From contig OZ025656.1 in NCBI GenBank assembly GCA_964019335.1, forward strand, positions 494,001 to 558,000: a DNA stretch of 64,000 nucleotides. Direction: 5' to 3'. The stretch comes from Diplonema japonicum. Taxonomy: Eukaryota; Euglenozoa; Diplonemea; Diplonemida; Diplonemidae. The stretch's first letter is position 1. Each line of letters opens with the position of its first letter. The translations under genes were made by a program, and so were the position numbers. The notes under the pieces were generated by a model. The model did not search any database. It was not told the DNA's origin and saw only the letters and a list, made by a program, of their open reading frames with translations. Below, piece after piece: positions 29,501 through 44,500 of the stretch.

Positions 29501-32500
29501 GGCTGCAAGGATGCTTGCAATGATGAACAAGCATGCTTATCCTTTGCGCATCATGAAGAGAACGGTATATGTGTTCTGTACCGTGAGATATGCGGTCTTA
29601 ACACCACTGTGATTCCATGGTCTGGATGGCGCACGTGGACCGACAAACGCGGATGCGGCCCTGCTGTTGTGCCACCTTCAAGCGACACGCAGCCTGTCGA
29701 TGTCACTATGGCATGGCATGCCCCGAGTGGGAAAAGTCTTGTGACAGCAAGCCGCCCCTGGTATCGAACAGGCGGCCCTCCTGACACGGGGTACCTGCAA
29801 ACAATCGCAGACGGCATGAAGTGCAATGATGAGAATGTAACATCAAATCGTCTTGGTGGGGCATACGTCGTCAGGGAGCATTGTGAAACGGCATGCATGA
29901 AGGACGAAGCGTGTCACTATTGCGCGCCGTTTGTGTGCACAACTGACAACAGGACACGGTGCACATACGCTGCGCTGCAGTTCTGCAACGATATCGTGGA
30001 AGTAACAATGGCGTTCACCTACCCATTCCCTTTACGGGCTAAGATGTCGCACTTTCGTTCGAAAATGGCGTATGGGCCAACAGCACCGAGATGTGATGTG
30101 ACATGCCCTGTCTGCGGAACAAGATCGTGTCCATTGCGAGAGCTAGCTTTGGATAACCTATTGAACACGACATTCTCTTCAGTATCGTTCGGAATTCGTG
30201 GGGTGTTCAGGCCTGCAACAGCCGAGGTGCCTGAGACGACGAGCTACACAGCTACAGTGCCCACAATGACAGTGACCTTCACCTTGCCAACGGGCACCGC
30301 AACATTTAGTCTTTCGCTCTCGCATACATACTCTTTGACTGACACTTTGAGCTTGAGCCCCACGTATTCCCTCTCACACACGTTTTCGGGTTCACTGACT
30401 GCTACCGAAAGTCGTTCTCCGACCTTTACGCTCACGATGACCTTCAGCAATTCCTTGACCGACACATACAGCCTGTCGCACACCTTTTCGTTGTCTGACA
30501 CTTACAGTTTGACGTTGTCCCCGACTTTCAGTCTCTCCGATAGCTTTACTTACTCGCCCTCCGTCACAGACAGCATGACGAGATCAGTGAGTGTCAGTCA
30601 CTCGCTGAGCCTTTCGCACAGCTACTCTCAAACAACGACGTACACGCTGTCAAGGTCTCTGACAGACAGCTTGACCATGACGCAGACAATATCGTACACC
30701 GGTACTGCCTCTGACACCTTCAGCTTGTCGCACACTTACAGTGTGTCGCCAACACACACTTTTTCTATTCGCAGCATGACGGAGACACACACGATGTGGA
30801 CAGACACATACACGGAGACAGACTGGACGGAGACATTGCTGACTGCTACAGTGTCCATGACCGTGCCGACTGAAACCGGCTCCGATTCTTTGACCCTCTC
30901 CCCTACGTTCAGTCTCACTGCATCGTATTCCTTGACAAGTTCACAGAGCGTGACAGAAAGCTCTACTCTGGTCGAAACACGCACTCAGTCCGCTACGTTG
31001 ACCCAAAGCGACACGCACACCTTGAGCTTGTCTCCTAGTTTCACGGAGTCGCTGACAGAGACTATCACGCGAACTGTACCGCCAACAAGCACCGCAACCT
31101 TCTCGGAGACGCTCTCCCCCACATTCTCCCTGACGAAAACTCTCTCTGAAACACTGAGCATGTCCCTCCCTACCGTGACTGAGTCGATGTCGACATCCAT
31201 TTCTCTGAACACAGCAACACCTACCTCGTCCATAACACTGACGTCGTTCACCTTGTCACTCCCCACAGCAACAGAGTCCACCAGCTTAACTGAATCTTTC
31301 ACAGACTCCCTCACCTCTTCCATGACGCTGACTCTCCCCACCTCCTCCATGAGCATGACGACATCCATCACTACGTCGTTGACCATAGAGATTGAACCCC
31401 CCGCCGCCTACACCGGATACTCTGTTGGAATCAACGCAGCCTCTCCTTACGTGCATGCTCATGAGCTAGCGCTATTCAGTATGCAAACAGTAAACGAGGT
31501 GCGCATTCGTTTTGATGATTTTCTCGAGTTGTCTGACGGGAACCTCGTGTCGGGGAACTTCGAAACATCTGGCGAGGCGTTGTCGTGCGGTGCGCTGTTT
31601 TGCCTGACACCCGCAGCACCCGCTTCTACAGGTGCTGTTCACGTGTCATCGGCATTTGATTCAAGTCACAAGATAAGTGTGCATGCTCGATTTGGGATCG
31701 GCAGTGGGTCGTATGCCGCAAGCGGAGGATGGCTTGTTGCCCTCCATGGGCTAGGCCCGGTGCTTGGGAACCATGGAACAGGGTACTTCTACGGGCTGCT
31801 GTACCATGAGTGGTACACGGTCTCACGCGGTGTGTATATCATGTACGATGGGACCCTTAATGCCTCCACAAGCGGTGGCCATGTCATGGTAGTTTGTGAC
31901 GATGGCACTGCGGGCGGTCTAGTTGCGTCCTCCCTACTCCAGTACACGACATCCCTAGCGACTCCAGGGCTGTGGTGGGACACATGGGTGGATGTCGATC
32001 CCAGTGGGAAGCTTGAGGTCTATGTCTCAAACTCCGAGCTTAAACCGTCGGAACCGATCATTTCGACAAATCTTACCAGACCGTTGACCGAGCTATTGGA
32101 CGGGCCTACCTGGGTGTCGGGGTCCGCGGCTTCTGGATGCGGCGAAATGAAGGTTTCTGCGAAACTTGGTTTTTTCTGGCGGGAGAAATGGTGGCCAGTG
32201 GTGCCGTCTACAAAGCACTATGCTGACAGACCCACAGAGATCATCGTTACTGTGAAAGGCGAGGCTTACATCTTCGGCTTCACGCCTGGGAAGTACGGAG
32301 GCATGGCCCAGGTCACAGCACCGAATGGGACAACGCTGTTCAGCGATGTGAACATCGGATGGACACCGATGACTGGGGAGTTTGTATCGCTGAACGTCAC
32401 GCTTCGGACCGGCGGTGTGCATTCCTTTGGATTAGTGTCCTTCGACGGACTAAACAGTTGGTCTCTGGATTTCCAAGCCTACGGGTGGTGGTCTTCTAAC

Positions 32501-35500
32501 TACTCCCGGACAGATGTGAACATCACCTTCTACGTAGCTTACGGGTACATCTATGAGCCAAGGGGTGACTGGTGGAAGTGGGGCACGGTCCCCCTCGACA
32601 CTGTTGGCAGCGTTAAAATTATATCTGACCTGAGAAAGTGGAAGCACGCACCGGAGCGGTATGATAACCATAAGGCATACCTGGAATCCGTCAGTTGCTA
32701 CGGCACGCAGCACAGAATGAAAGCCTTTGATGTAGTCGCAGAACCTGTCCTCTCCGAAGAACCCACACAGACTGTTGCTGACACTTCAGTCATGTTCCCG
32801 GGTGACCCTGCAAGGTTTCTGTTCACAAGGCTCGTATCGTGGTTCCCAAGCACGGCCTTCGGTGTTGACATGTGGATGCGCTACAGCGACCCTTCCTCGC
32901 CACAGAACGGGCTCATCTCCTACACTGTGCCCTTTTCGAATTACCCTGCATTTGAGATTTATGATGCAGGCAGCACATGGAAGGTGGCCATCGGCAAGAC
33001 AGGTTGGGTCATCAACACAGCAGACCATTGGAATCCTTTGACAAGCTTGGTGCCAGAGAGCTATGGTTACGGATGTTCGAACACTGCAAACAGTGACGAT
33101 ACCCTTGCGGAGGGGACTTCGTTTGCAACTTTGGCGTCGTGTGCTGCGTTCTGCACCCCTCACACGCAGTGCGCTGCGTGCAGCCCTTACAAATGTGATA
33201 CTGGTACCGGGAAGTGCATATGCAGCTACCGTGCGATGCGAAGATGTGTAGGTACTTCTGTTATGGCGACAGGCTGTACACAGTACGCTATTGCCAAGAA
33301 GGAGTCAGGATGGGTGCACATGGGATTTAGGTGGAGGTCCGAAGACGGTTGCTGGTCCTTATTCCGGGATGGGGTGCTAAAGGCATCGGGTTGCGGCGTA
33401 GCGACCGGGCTAGGTGTGCAACCTGGAGGGACACTTTTGCTTGGACAGCACATTTCAGCTGCAGGCAAGACGCAGCTAAATGCGGCATTTCAAGGGTCGC
33501 TGCGGGATGTACGTATTTGGGAAGGGTATCCTTCTGAGGAACAGCTGCTGCCAGCGTCACAACCTGACGCTACGCTGTGCATGTCGTGGCCTCTGCGAAA
33601 TGGAGAAACACACGATGTGTCGGGAAACAACCGCCACCTTTCGTCAGCAGGCACTGAGCTGGGATGGACTGTCCTAGCAGAAGAAGCGCCCCTTCCACCC
33701 ACACCTATCGACACTCCAGTGCCAGCAGCAGTAGCCGCGACCACCATCCCCGAGAGTATAGACCACATTTCGATGGCAGACTACAGGTGGCTCACAACCT
33801 GCGATGTGGACGATGATGGGACAGCAGATGTCGTTGCTGTCTCGGACGACGGGCTTGTGACGTGGTTAGCGGGCGGGTCATGGTCGCCGAGGTACGTGGG
33901 GAAGATGGAAAAGGCATGCCAGGTAGATGCGAGGGACATGGATCGCGATGGTGACATCGACTTGTACGCGGCATGCGGTGACAACATCTACTTGTGGACA
34001 AACACCAGGAAAGGTGTATTCACAGAGACTAAGATAGTACCCTCTAACCTCCCTGGCAGTTTAGAGGGCATGTGTGTGGCTGATGTGGACGGCGACGCGG
34101 TGGATGATGTTCTTCTGTCTTTCAAGGATGAGTCTGTAGTGACACCACAGTATCCTCCTGACGCTGTGCCCAACGAGGCCATGCGGTTGCGTCTCGATGG
34201 GAACACGCATGACAGTGTGGAAGACGCAAAGGGGCTTACACGTGATGACACGACACTAGACCCTATCTGGGTGCAAGACGAAGTGGTTGAAGGAGTAGGT
34301 GCTGCCTATTTTGACGGGCTTCGTTGTGGTCAGGGACCGCTGGGGACGGCAGTCAGTGGAACCACACAGCTGACTTGGTCGGCTTGGGTGAAGCTTAACG
34401 AGACACTGAGCGTAAACGAAACGGCCGCTGTTAACATCACTGCGTCAAGCAACACGTCCACAATTGTTAGCAGTGCAAACAATTACACAGAGGAAGTGTG
34501 GAGCCTCAAGATAGACTATTATGTGGGGTTCTTCTGCAGCATTGGGGACGACACGACCTTATCATTATCGCAGCGTGTGCCAATATCAGGAGTGTGGTAC
34601 CACGTAGTGTGTGTATGGGACGGTATCGCGGGCACTCTGCAAATGTATGAGAACTATCTGACGACGGGTGCTGTCACAACCTCTGTCACCTCTACGGAAT
34701 ATACAGACCAGCGGATAGGAGTGGGCTGCTCTTCATCGAACAGCTCTTTAGCGTTCATAGGAGTCGTCGACGACATACGTGTGTGGGTGACTGCCCTACC
34801 ATTTTCCCACCTTGTGGGTGACACAACTGGGTCACTCAGCACTAGCCTGCACTTACCACTTGACGCTTCCGTCACCGACAAGTCGGCCTACACTAGAGGG
34901 GTATACGGTGCGTCTCTTGACTGGGACGTAAACGGCGTGACAGCCGAAGCAATGCGCATCCCTCAAGACGGTTACATTGGTGGGGTAGACATGTCAAGGA
35001 TCTTGCCTGTCGTGACACACATGACGCTGGCATTGTGGGTGCGGGTATCCGATGTGAGCGGCAGGGGTGTGCTGTTGGGTACTGACACGTTTGGGGTGTA
35101 CTACGACTCGGGATGGGTAAAGTGCACAACTTTCAGCAATCAGTTCAGCAGTGCTATTACTTCGAAGGTGAGAGTGGCGTTTGGTGTGTGGAGCCATGTA
35201 GCGTGCACCTTCAACGGGGTGAGCCAGACCACGGCAGTCTTTATCGACATGGCGAACGTGGGATACGTCATCGGAACCTACTGGTACGTGACACCACCAG
35301 CAGAGTCTTTCAGGGTGGGTGGTGGTGACTGGTCAGGAGACGTGGATGACGTGCGAGTGCTGCACACATGCGTCATGCCCGGCCAGATGACGTCTGTCTT
35401 CGCACCAAGAAGCAACCTTGCGTACCAGCTTTCAGAGGAACAATATTTCGATGCCACATCTTCCCGATCTGTCACGTTGTCACCCATTTCCACTTCCCAG

Positions 35501-38500
35501 TCATCACCACGTTCGATATCCTTGTGGGTGATGCCACTCACAATTACGAGTTCGTACCAGTGCGTCGTCTCGCTTGCCTCGCCCACAGCAGCTGCCCACT
35601 TTAAGCAGAAGATTTGCATTTCTTCCACTAATATCCGTATCACAGAAGGCCCTGACACGGCTGGGACCATCACTGACTTCCCGGTAACCGTGACCTTATC
35701 CTGGCTGCACATTGTTGTTGTCTACTCAGGAACCTACTTATCCGTCTACGCCAATGGCGAACCTCTCACAAGCCCTGCTTACGAAGTACCAGTTAAGTTC
35801 GGCACAGAGTGGAGATACGATAACAACCTCGGTAGCTACGGATTTGACTTTACAGGATGGGCAAAGGATCTGCGAGTTTATTCAACTGCGTTAACGAAGA
35901 CACAGGCGAAAGGACTCTACGGGAGTGGCGCCGTGCAATGGTTGAAAGGGACCGGAAAGCTCCAGTACGAGACCCGTCTACGAGGCAACACCACCGGAAG
36001 GCTTTCCGGTGTTATCAAGTCATGTGTAGACTGGGATGGTGACGACGATGTTGATGTGGTCCTTGTGGGCAACGGGTACGGAGACGTGCCGCGTGTCACT
36101 GTGCTTGCTAACAATGGAGTGGGGAACTTCACAGAGCATCCGAATGACCGGCCTTTGAAGGTGCATCTTGCTGAACCACCTCAGTACACTACCCCCCGCC
36201 TTAGGGACTTCAATTCCGATGGTACACCTGACCTGATGATCCCTCGCACCGACGGTGTCATCACAACTGTGACATCGAACGTCTTCAGCCACTCTCTGCC
36301 TACATACAAGGATGTATGTGCGAACGTGTCATGCACTTTGTATGACTTTGTTGAGCACGGTGAAGCATATGTAGGTGTCTTGTCAACGGCGGATGAGAAC
36401 AGGGTTCTTGCTGTATTTTCAGAGAGCATTGAGGTGCTTGCCACGTTTCCACGAAGCAAAGTTGTATCCAATATTGTGAGTGTGGGGAGTGACATCGTCT
36501 TCTCCACGCAACAAGGGCTGTGGAGGTTCCATCGTCCAGTAAAGGCGACGAGCGTTAAGCTGCTTCATCCTATTATGCACCTCCCCTTCGCTGACGGGAG
36601 GGGCGGCTACGTGAGCGACATTATCGACGGCAACAACGGGTACATCGTAGGCGACTACCAGTGGGCACCTGGGGGTCTCTACCTGAGGTCAGCACGCGTC
36701 ATTGTCCCCCTCTCGGTAGAACAGCCGCTTGCTGCCTTCACCTTAACGTTATGGGTCCATCAACATCAGCACCGTGTCCATAGAACTGTGGCCTCTCTGG
36801 AGGGTGTCATCGACCTCGTTCTAAATAATGGGCACTTCTATGCAGGCAGACCTGGTGACGTGGCTTGTGGTTGCCAGCTAAACCAACTGGGGACGCAAGA
36901 ATGGCACTCTCTTGCGGTAACCTGGGGTGGCACTGCAGGCCTACGGTTGTTCATAGATGGCAGGGCTTTCATGTCCTGCGGAACAGATTACCCGCGCACT
37001 GCATCATCCTCGATAGATCTCTCGAATAGTGAGATCGAGATTGGGAGGGATTTTGAAGGTGTGATAGGTGGTCTTAGGCTTTACGACCGCATTCTGGAGG
37101 AAGCTGAGCTTCTTGGTATCTACCACCTCAAGGTGTACGGCAACGTTCCAAAGTTTGTGCCGAAGAGCGTGATTTGTCCAGCCACAGGCGGATGGCACCC
37201 CACACCTGACGGGATGAAGTGTGTTCGTGCTGTTGGCACCACTGGTGTCCCACGGAAGGATGCGTTGCAGATGTGCAAAATGGTGGATGGTTGTGACTGG
37301 GCCGACTATCAGGGAGGGGTGCCGGCTTCCAGTATATACACAGTAGCTGGGGTGGAGACGCTTACTGCATGTAAGAGTTCATGTTGTGAAAGTTCTTTTT
37401 GCGCAGGTGTTATCTGGGATTCTGCTGGCTGCTCGCTTCTGTCTACGTTAAAAGGCTTCAAGGGCTACCCTTCTGGTCCCGAGGTGAAGGTCTGGGTAGT
37501 GATTAAGTCGTCCCCTGCACATATGTTCACATTCAACGACTTCTCGCTTGCCGATAGCAACACAGCAGGTGTGTTTGCAGTTGTCGACGGTACGAGTGTG
37601 TTGTTCTCGGGAGGCCAGTTCGGGCAGGCATGTGAGCTTGGTGACAACCAAACCCTGTCGGCCACACTTGCGTCGCCTGTCAGCTACCAGCTCTGGACTG
37701 TGTCGATGTGGGTCAAGAAAGTCCAGCATTTTTCGAACACTGAAGAAACGCGTTGTCACTGGGCGCTGGGCTCCGATGTGTACTTCTGTCAAACGTATTC
37801 AGGCCTTGTTGTGAAGACACCGTTTGATGAATATCACTTCGGCACGCCTCCTCGGACAGGTTGGCACCACTATGAAGTAGGATTCGATGGCATGCAGTTA
37901 CACGTCGCAGTTGACTGCGAAGCTCGTCCGTCGCAAAGTGCCAACCTGACTTCGACAGAGACGCTCACGCTGCTGTACGTTGGCTCGCAGTTGACAGACA
38001 CAGCAGGCGGGCAGTGGAAGTATGACAATCTCCTGCTGTGGCCACACTATCTTCCCCCATGCAGTGCCGCCAAGCATGTTGAAACCGGGCTTCGAACTGA
38101 AGCGACTTTTGCGACAGTGAACACTGAAGAGGAAAACACGTGGTACACTGGCATAAAAGGCCCCATACCGGCATGGCTCAAAGGAACAAGCGCAGGCCCT
38201 CATCAATACACCAAGTACAGAGGCGATCACGGGTGTGGTATTAATGCTACGTGGCCAGTCCTGATGTCTGATGGGACATGGTTGTGTGGTGGGTACAACA
38301 CTTCTGCCGCAGCTTTATGTGAAGCGAAGGTAGTGGACCCAGGTGTAGAGTCAGCTCCTGTTTTGACAGCAAAGCTGGAGTCGGATGCACTTCCTGAGCA
38401 CGGCGAGTCGCAGACCTGGGTCACCGTGCTCCTGCAGAAAGATCCCACTCTGGGCGGTGGGTACTTCCCCCCTGGCAAATACAGCACCTACGGCAGCGTT

Positions 38501-41500
38501 GACGCAGGTGTCTTCCTCAACATGGGCATTGATTGGAGGAAATACCGCCAGAGCGATGGGTCTCTTGAATTGCGTCTCTCATGGCCGCATGGTGCCTGTG
38601 ATGGCACCGACCTGTATGACATGATCTGGAGGCAGGACAGCCAACCGGATGCCTTTGGTGCTCCGGAAGGCTACCGTGCCGTGGACGTACCATACACCGC
38701 CATCAATGGCGAGCCGTTTACAGGCTTGCATTGGAGCAGAGAAGCTGATAAAACACTGCTTGATGGGCTGAGCCACGCCACTGGCTCTTTGGGGTACGGT
38801 GTTGGTGCCCGGACACAGCTTGGATGCGGCATGCTGGGACCTGACAAAAGAGGCGTGCACCACGTAGAGCTGAGCATAAAAGTAGCTGAGAACATATTGG
38901 TACCTAATCCTATTACAGTAGCTTTCTGGATAAGGAGCAGGGCGGAGCCTTGGGGTGCCGAATGGGCTGATGAAGCTCCTGATTCGTGTCCTGGGGCGCA
39001 TTGCGGGTGTGATGCTGTAAGCAGGACACACGTAGGTATTGGGAGGCGGTCTGCTGTTACTGCTGCATGGATTGAGAATGCACGGAGAGTGACTATCTCG
39101 AACGATATGTCCGTGTTGCCAGGCACCGTGTGGACCTGCCCAAAGGATAACAAAGGCCGCGGCCCCAAGAGTAGCACATGGCAGACAGTGTCACCGGTCA
39201 CAAGACGGTACGGTGTATTCTCTTACCGAAAGAAGGGACAAGCAAGTCCTGATATTGCAATGGAGTGCGAAGGTCGTAGTAACTTCAGGGGATCGTGCGG
39301 AATAACTGTAGGACGCCCTACCCGCAGCGTGTTGAATAGGAAAACGCATATAAACAGCCCACAGTTAGTGAAGAACGTGTGGAGCGGTGATGAATGGAAG
39401 CACTTTGCACTGACATGGGAGGGTGCGGAGGGCTGTTACCGACTGTACCTAAACGGCGAAGTGGTGCAAAGCGGGTGCGGGCACAACATAGGTGGTGTCA
39501 TCGAAGGTGGGGGCTCCTTTACTTTGGGGCACATAGTCAACACTGATTTGGTGGTGCTTCCGAACACTGCAATCCACGGGTCCTTGGCTGACTTTGCATT
39601 TTGGTCACGTGTCCTTGACGCGGCTGAAGTCGTCAACGTGATGATGGACGATATTCCAAAGCATGCTACAGTGCACTGGCCTTTGAAGCCTCCAGACATT
39701 CTTCACGATAAGTCGGATGGGAGATACAGGCTGCTGCAGCAAGGTGCTTTCAAGTACCACAACCCTCCACCAGAGCCACATACACAACGAAAGAAAAGGG
39801 TGCAGTTTCCTGGAAAGCGATCCATGGCACTGTGGACGGGTGCGTATCCTGTGTCCTTCAGCGACGGCTCTTCTGGGGTCACAGTTTGCTTGTGGCACAA
39901 ATCTCTGGATACGAACCGGATTGTCTTCTCCTTTGCGGCCTCAAAAGGAGCACTGTCTGACTTTGGCTTGGTGTGCTCTGATGGCGCCTGTGTTGTGCTT
40001 TTCAACGGCGCTCCCACAGGTGCTTCTTTCAATGATGCTCTTCTCTCATCAGCTTGGGTCCACTTCTGCCTTGTGCTGCAGGACAACACTGTCACTGCGT
40101 ATATTAATGGTATCCCATTCCCAGTGGCAGCGCAAAAGCCGTTCTTAGCCGAGGCGGAAGCCAGTCTCGTTAATGATGACGCGTGGAAAGCTATCGATGG
40201 TCGCCTACCTTCAAACGGGACCTTTGATGGGATGTACTGTTACCAAAGCAGTTCGAATGCAACAGACTGGCTGCGTGTGCGAATGCAAGGTGAGCAGTGG
40301 GTGGCATCTGTGGAGCTAGTGGGGTCTTCAGAGTCATTCTACATGCAAACAGGGTATGACATTCGCGTGGGGACTACGGGCACTACTGCGGATGACCTCT
40401 GCTCCGAAGGGGTGTCCATCAGGGGCGGCAGGGTACAAGTAGTGAGATGTGCTAAACCGCTTTACGGTACTTATGTGTCCATACACAGTGACTCTGGCCT
40501 TGTTTTGTGTGAGGTTGCAGTGCGCAGTACTGGGACGCACACGTCCCTCCCTACAATGGGACACTTCTACCTAGGAACTGCAGGTCATTCGGACGATGAA
40601 GAAGCACAGTTCGAAGGCTCACTCGCCGAGGTCAGAGTGTGGACCACATGGCTGTCGTACTCACACGTGTTGCTCGACATGGTATCGGCCGCACCACGTC
40701 CAGGCTCGTTGTGGTGTTGGTGGAAGTTGGACACTCTCAAAGACAGCTCTGAAAATGCCTTGCATCTAGAAGTTGTATCTTCTAGCGGGTTGAGCCGTGT
40801 ACAAGGACGGTGGGAACTTATATTCAGGCAACGCTACCCCAGCGTTTGGGACAAGGGCTTAGAACACCTTGCGGATGCAACGCAGTTTGCAGCGTTGGGA
40901 AGGTTAGCAGAAGAATTTAGATGGGGTGATGGGAGGCTGGGGCTGAAGCTGGAATGGGGCAACAGCATCGCAGAGAAGGAGGAGTGGTGGCAAGTTAGTG
41001 ACCCAACAACAGAGAGTACCATTGTTGGTTTCTCCCCTGCGAACAAGAGAAGCAGTTATGTTTTCGAAGGGCTGTTTCGAGATGGGGTGCTTGCCTTGAT
41101 GAATGGCGCTGCTAACGCATCGACTCTGCAGTATGCAGTGGGTACATTCAGTGGGGATGCCGCTCCAACAAGTGCGGGGGGCTATTCCGAAGATGTCAAG
41201 CTGTATGGTTGGACAGAGAGGACATGCATCAACATGTGGATGCAAACTGCTGATGAGTGGTGTTCAAGCAACACGCTTACATACCACCAGATGACCGTAG
41301 ATACGTGCAAAGAAAAGTGCAGGGGTCTTCATGGGTGCACAGGGTTCTCTTATCCGTGTGTGGCGGGAGGAGAGGTTCAAGATGAGTGCTGCGAGGTCCA
41401 CTTCCCTCCAATGGCGTCAAGCCTTGTGGCTGCCTTTGAAGGTCCGTCGATTATATCAAGTGTGCTGACAGTTGAGGAGGGCACCTTTAACATCACCGAT

Positions 41501-44500
41501 GTCCCTCAGGAGATGCTGGGGGGGAAGTACGTGGCCTCGGACAGTAGCACTGGCGATAACACAACTGTGGCTGTAACCGTCTCGCTGGCATCCTGGCTGT
41601 ACGTCTTGTATGACGACAACGTCGACGGCAACATACCTCTCGTCAATGACTTCAACACCTCATGGGAGGTGGTGGCGACAGCCTTGCGGAGCGACTTAAA
41701 CATAACAACAACCGCTGCTAAAAGACTTGTACCGCGAGGGACGCACTATGTTTCTGCTTACCGCACCTGGTTTGCAGTTGTGGTCAGAGGCGCCGATGTT
41801 GGAATTGATGGTGGCCATTGCACACCTGTGCAGTATCCAAAAGTAAACAGATGGGCTCTCACAAGGGATTGCGACTCTCACCGGCATCTCTCAGATAAGC
41901 AGTGTTACCAGGGAAGCGACTGCGTCTCTTGCCTCGCAGGCAGTGGTTACAGGGCTGACTGCAGCATTGCGTGTGCACAAGACCCAGCATGTAACTACTT
42001 CACATCGTACGAAGACGGCTGGTGTTCCCTGCTCGCCACGTGCGCGCCATTTTACTACAACACTGAGGACAGACCTTGTAAAACCTATCAGATGATATCA
42101 TCGCAGACCCTAGGCTTCAAGACAACATTTGACATGCCTGTCGTCAAAGCAGCACGGCTGTCTTACAAGTCAAGCAAGCACTACAGGACAAGGTACCCAG
42201 AGGTCACGCTGCAGTGGAGTGATGCCTTCACCGTTGAGATGTGGATGAAGGTCGAAGACGTGCACTGCGGCTGCTGCCCCGTCTCTGCAGGGAACGCGAC
42301 AATCGACATTTTCGCTATTGTGATCAACGGTGGCGGCATAGCGTCCATCACTGTTGCAGGGGAAACCAGACACAACCGTGTGCCGCTTGCGTTGACAGCC
42401 GGTGAATGGGTACATGTCGCTGTTTCATGGGCTTCAGCCACTGGATTGTGTTCCGTTGTGGTTGACGGTACTGAGGTATGTTGCGCCTTCTTGACATAAA
42501 TGTGAACAGGAGTCGTTTTACATTGCAAAGCATGTGCATCTTGGACAAGGCGTCCTTAGAATAGGACAGTACTTTCCTCTGGGCATCCCGGGCACTGTGA
42601 TGGTATGAGAACCTATTTTTTTCTATCTCTCTTTCAAGGGATTTTCTGGCGAGTTAGCTCATGTGAGGATATGGCGCACGTCACGCACCAACGAGGAGCT
42701 TGATGATTGTAAGAGGCAGTCTGTAGGGCCCTACCACAGCAAGCTGTTGGGTGCTTGGGAGCTCGACGGCACGTTGAACGACACGGTATGCTAGGGATGA
42801 TAAAATAACACACGCACAGTCCGGTCGCTCGAACCACCTCTCCATGCATGCACAGGTCTCGTGGAACGAGGTGCGAGACGTTGCATGGTCCTCAGCATCG
42901 ACTGTCTCTGTCAGGGCATACTCATCTTCTGAGTGCTCTTCGCTGTGCAGTGCATCGCCAACTTGCAAGGCTTGGAAATGGGACGGTGCATGTTCCATCA
43001 CCTCAGACACCACTTTGCAGTGGACAGCATCTGCCGGTTCTCTCACTGGCAGGTTCCGTAGTTGTGCTAACCTACACTGGAACGAAAGCAGGAAAACCGC
43101 ACTCAATGCATTGCCTCACCCGTTACCCGCGTACTCTCGGGAGCCATGGTGGTGGTACTTCAATTTGGTTTATAACAAACGCAGCTGTGCTGCAGCATGC
43201 AATTCTCAACCCGGTTGTACCGCTTGGACATGGCTGAGAGATAGCAATGAGTGCTATGGTGTGAAGACACCCGCATGGGGCGCTATCTTCACAGACGACA
43301 CGGTGAGCGGGTCGGCTATGGGGTGCTTCGACTACCCAAGCGTGGCTGTGATCCCCTTAAAGGGAGGAAGGGTGGGCTCCATCCAGCATATGAACCACGT
43401 GTGTGGTGCAGCAGGAGGGAGGGCTTTGCAGCTGCAGGACGAGTACCACTTGCAGTGGTTGTCTTACGAAGTTTTTGGCAACTACAGCTACACAGGTAGT
43501 GTTCCTGTTGCCTACATGAACGCGAGCCGTATTGTGAACTCATTCGATGGCCGCCCGATGGACTCGTTGTTCAGCAATCTCGACAGAAGTGTGTTCATTA
43601 CCAATACTGCATGGAACACAGAGCTCCTTGGGGACACCTTCATAGGGTTGGACACCACAGAAAGAAACCTGACTACATGGGCCATGAATAGCACAGACAC
43701 GGAGTTCATACTGTGTGAGTCGGTCGGTGTGAGATATGGAGTGCAAGATCTGAGTGTTTCGGCAAGAGGGAGTGCTGCCTGCCGTGGGAATCAGGAGGAT
43801 ACATGCAGCTATGCGTGTCAGAACGGTCACTGTGAGTCACCTGTTGGGCCTTGTGTGTGCCATGCAAACTACTACCCGCCTGATGACTGCAGTCAATATT
43901 GCGTACATGACCTTAGTGACAACAAGACCGACTGTGTCCCGAGGAGCCCTGAGTTGCATGTGTCCGATGCAAATGAAGCCGTTTCGGAGTACATACCTAC
44001 GCTTGTGTCTGTGACGGGTAGCATGACAGTCCCAATACTGCACACGTCTGCTTTTCATCTCAAAAAGGTATCCAGTGAAGGGTACAGAATAAAAGTGGTG
44101 CGCAGTGGCGGTAGAGGGTGCAGGGTTCCTGAGCACCCGGCGTCGCCAACCTCAGAGGTGACCTTTGTTGGTGTGGTTGACACGAGTGACGAGTGCGCGG
44201 AGTTGGTAGACGCCAGGTACAGGAGGGTGGAACCAGTATACACTGATGTTGCGTACTTGTGGAGTATCGATGGGAAGTGTTACTACGCAGCAAGCATCAG
44301 TGAGTCGGGGGCATATAACAGCACCTACACTGGGTGTCTGCTGACAAGTGCAGTCACAACGGACATGTTGTGCGCCTCGCGACCCCACACCACGTGGATC
44401 CAAGAGCCTGCCGTCACAAACACGGCCTTGCGGAGAGGCCGAACCGAATTGGTGTACCATGTCACCGCAGAAAAAACCGGCAGTTTTCTCATGTGCTACC

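Noticed and set aside
30244-31386. Minus-strand open frames opposite the Ser/Thr region
   Set aside because: They arise from the composition of the Ser/Thr codons on the coding strand; products are monotonous Val/Ser/Glu and no start signal or spacer fits.
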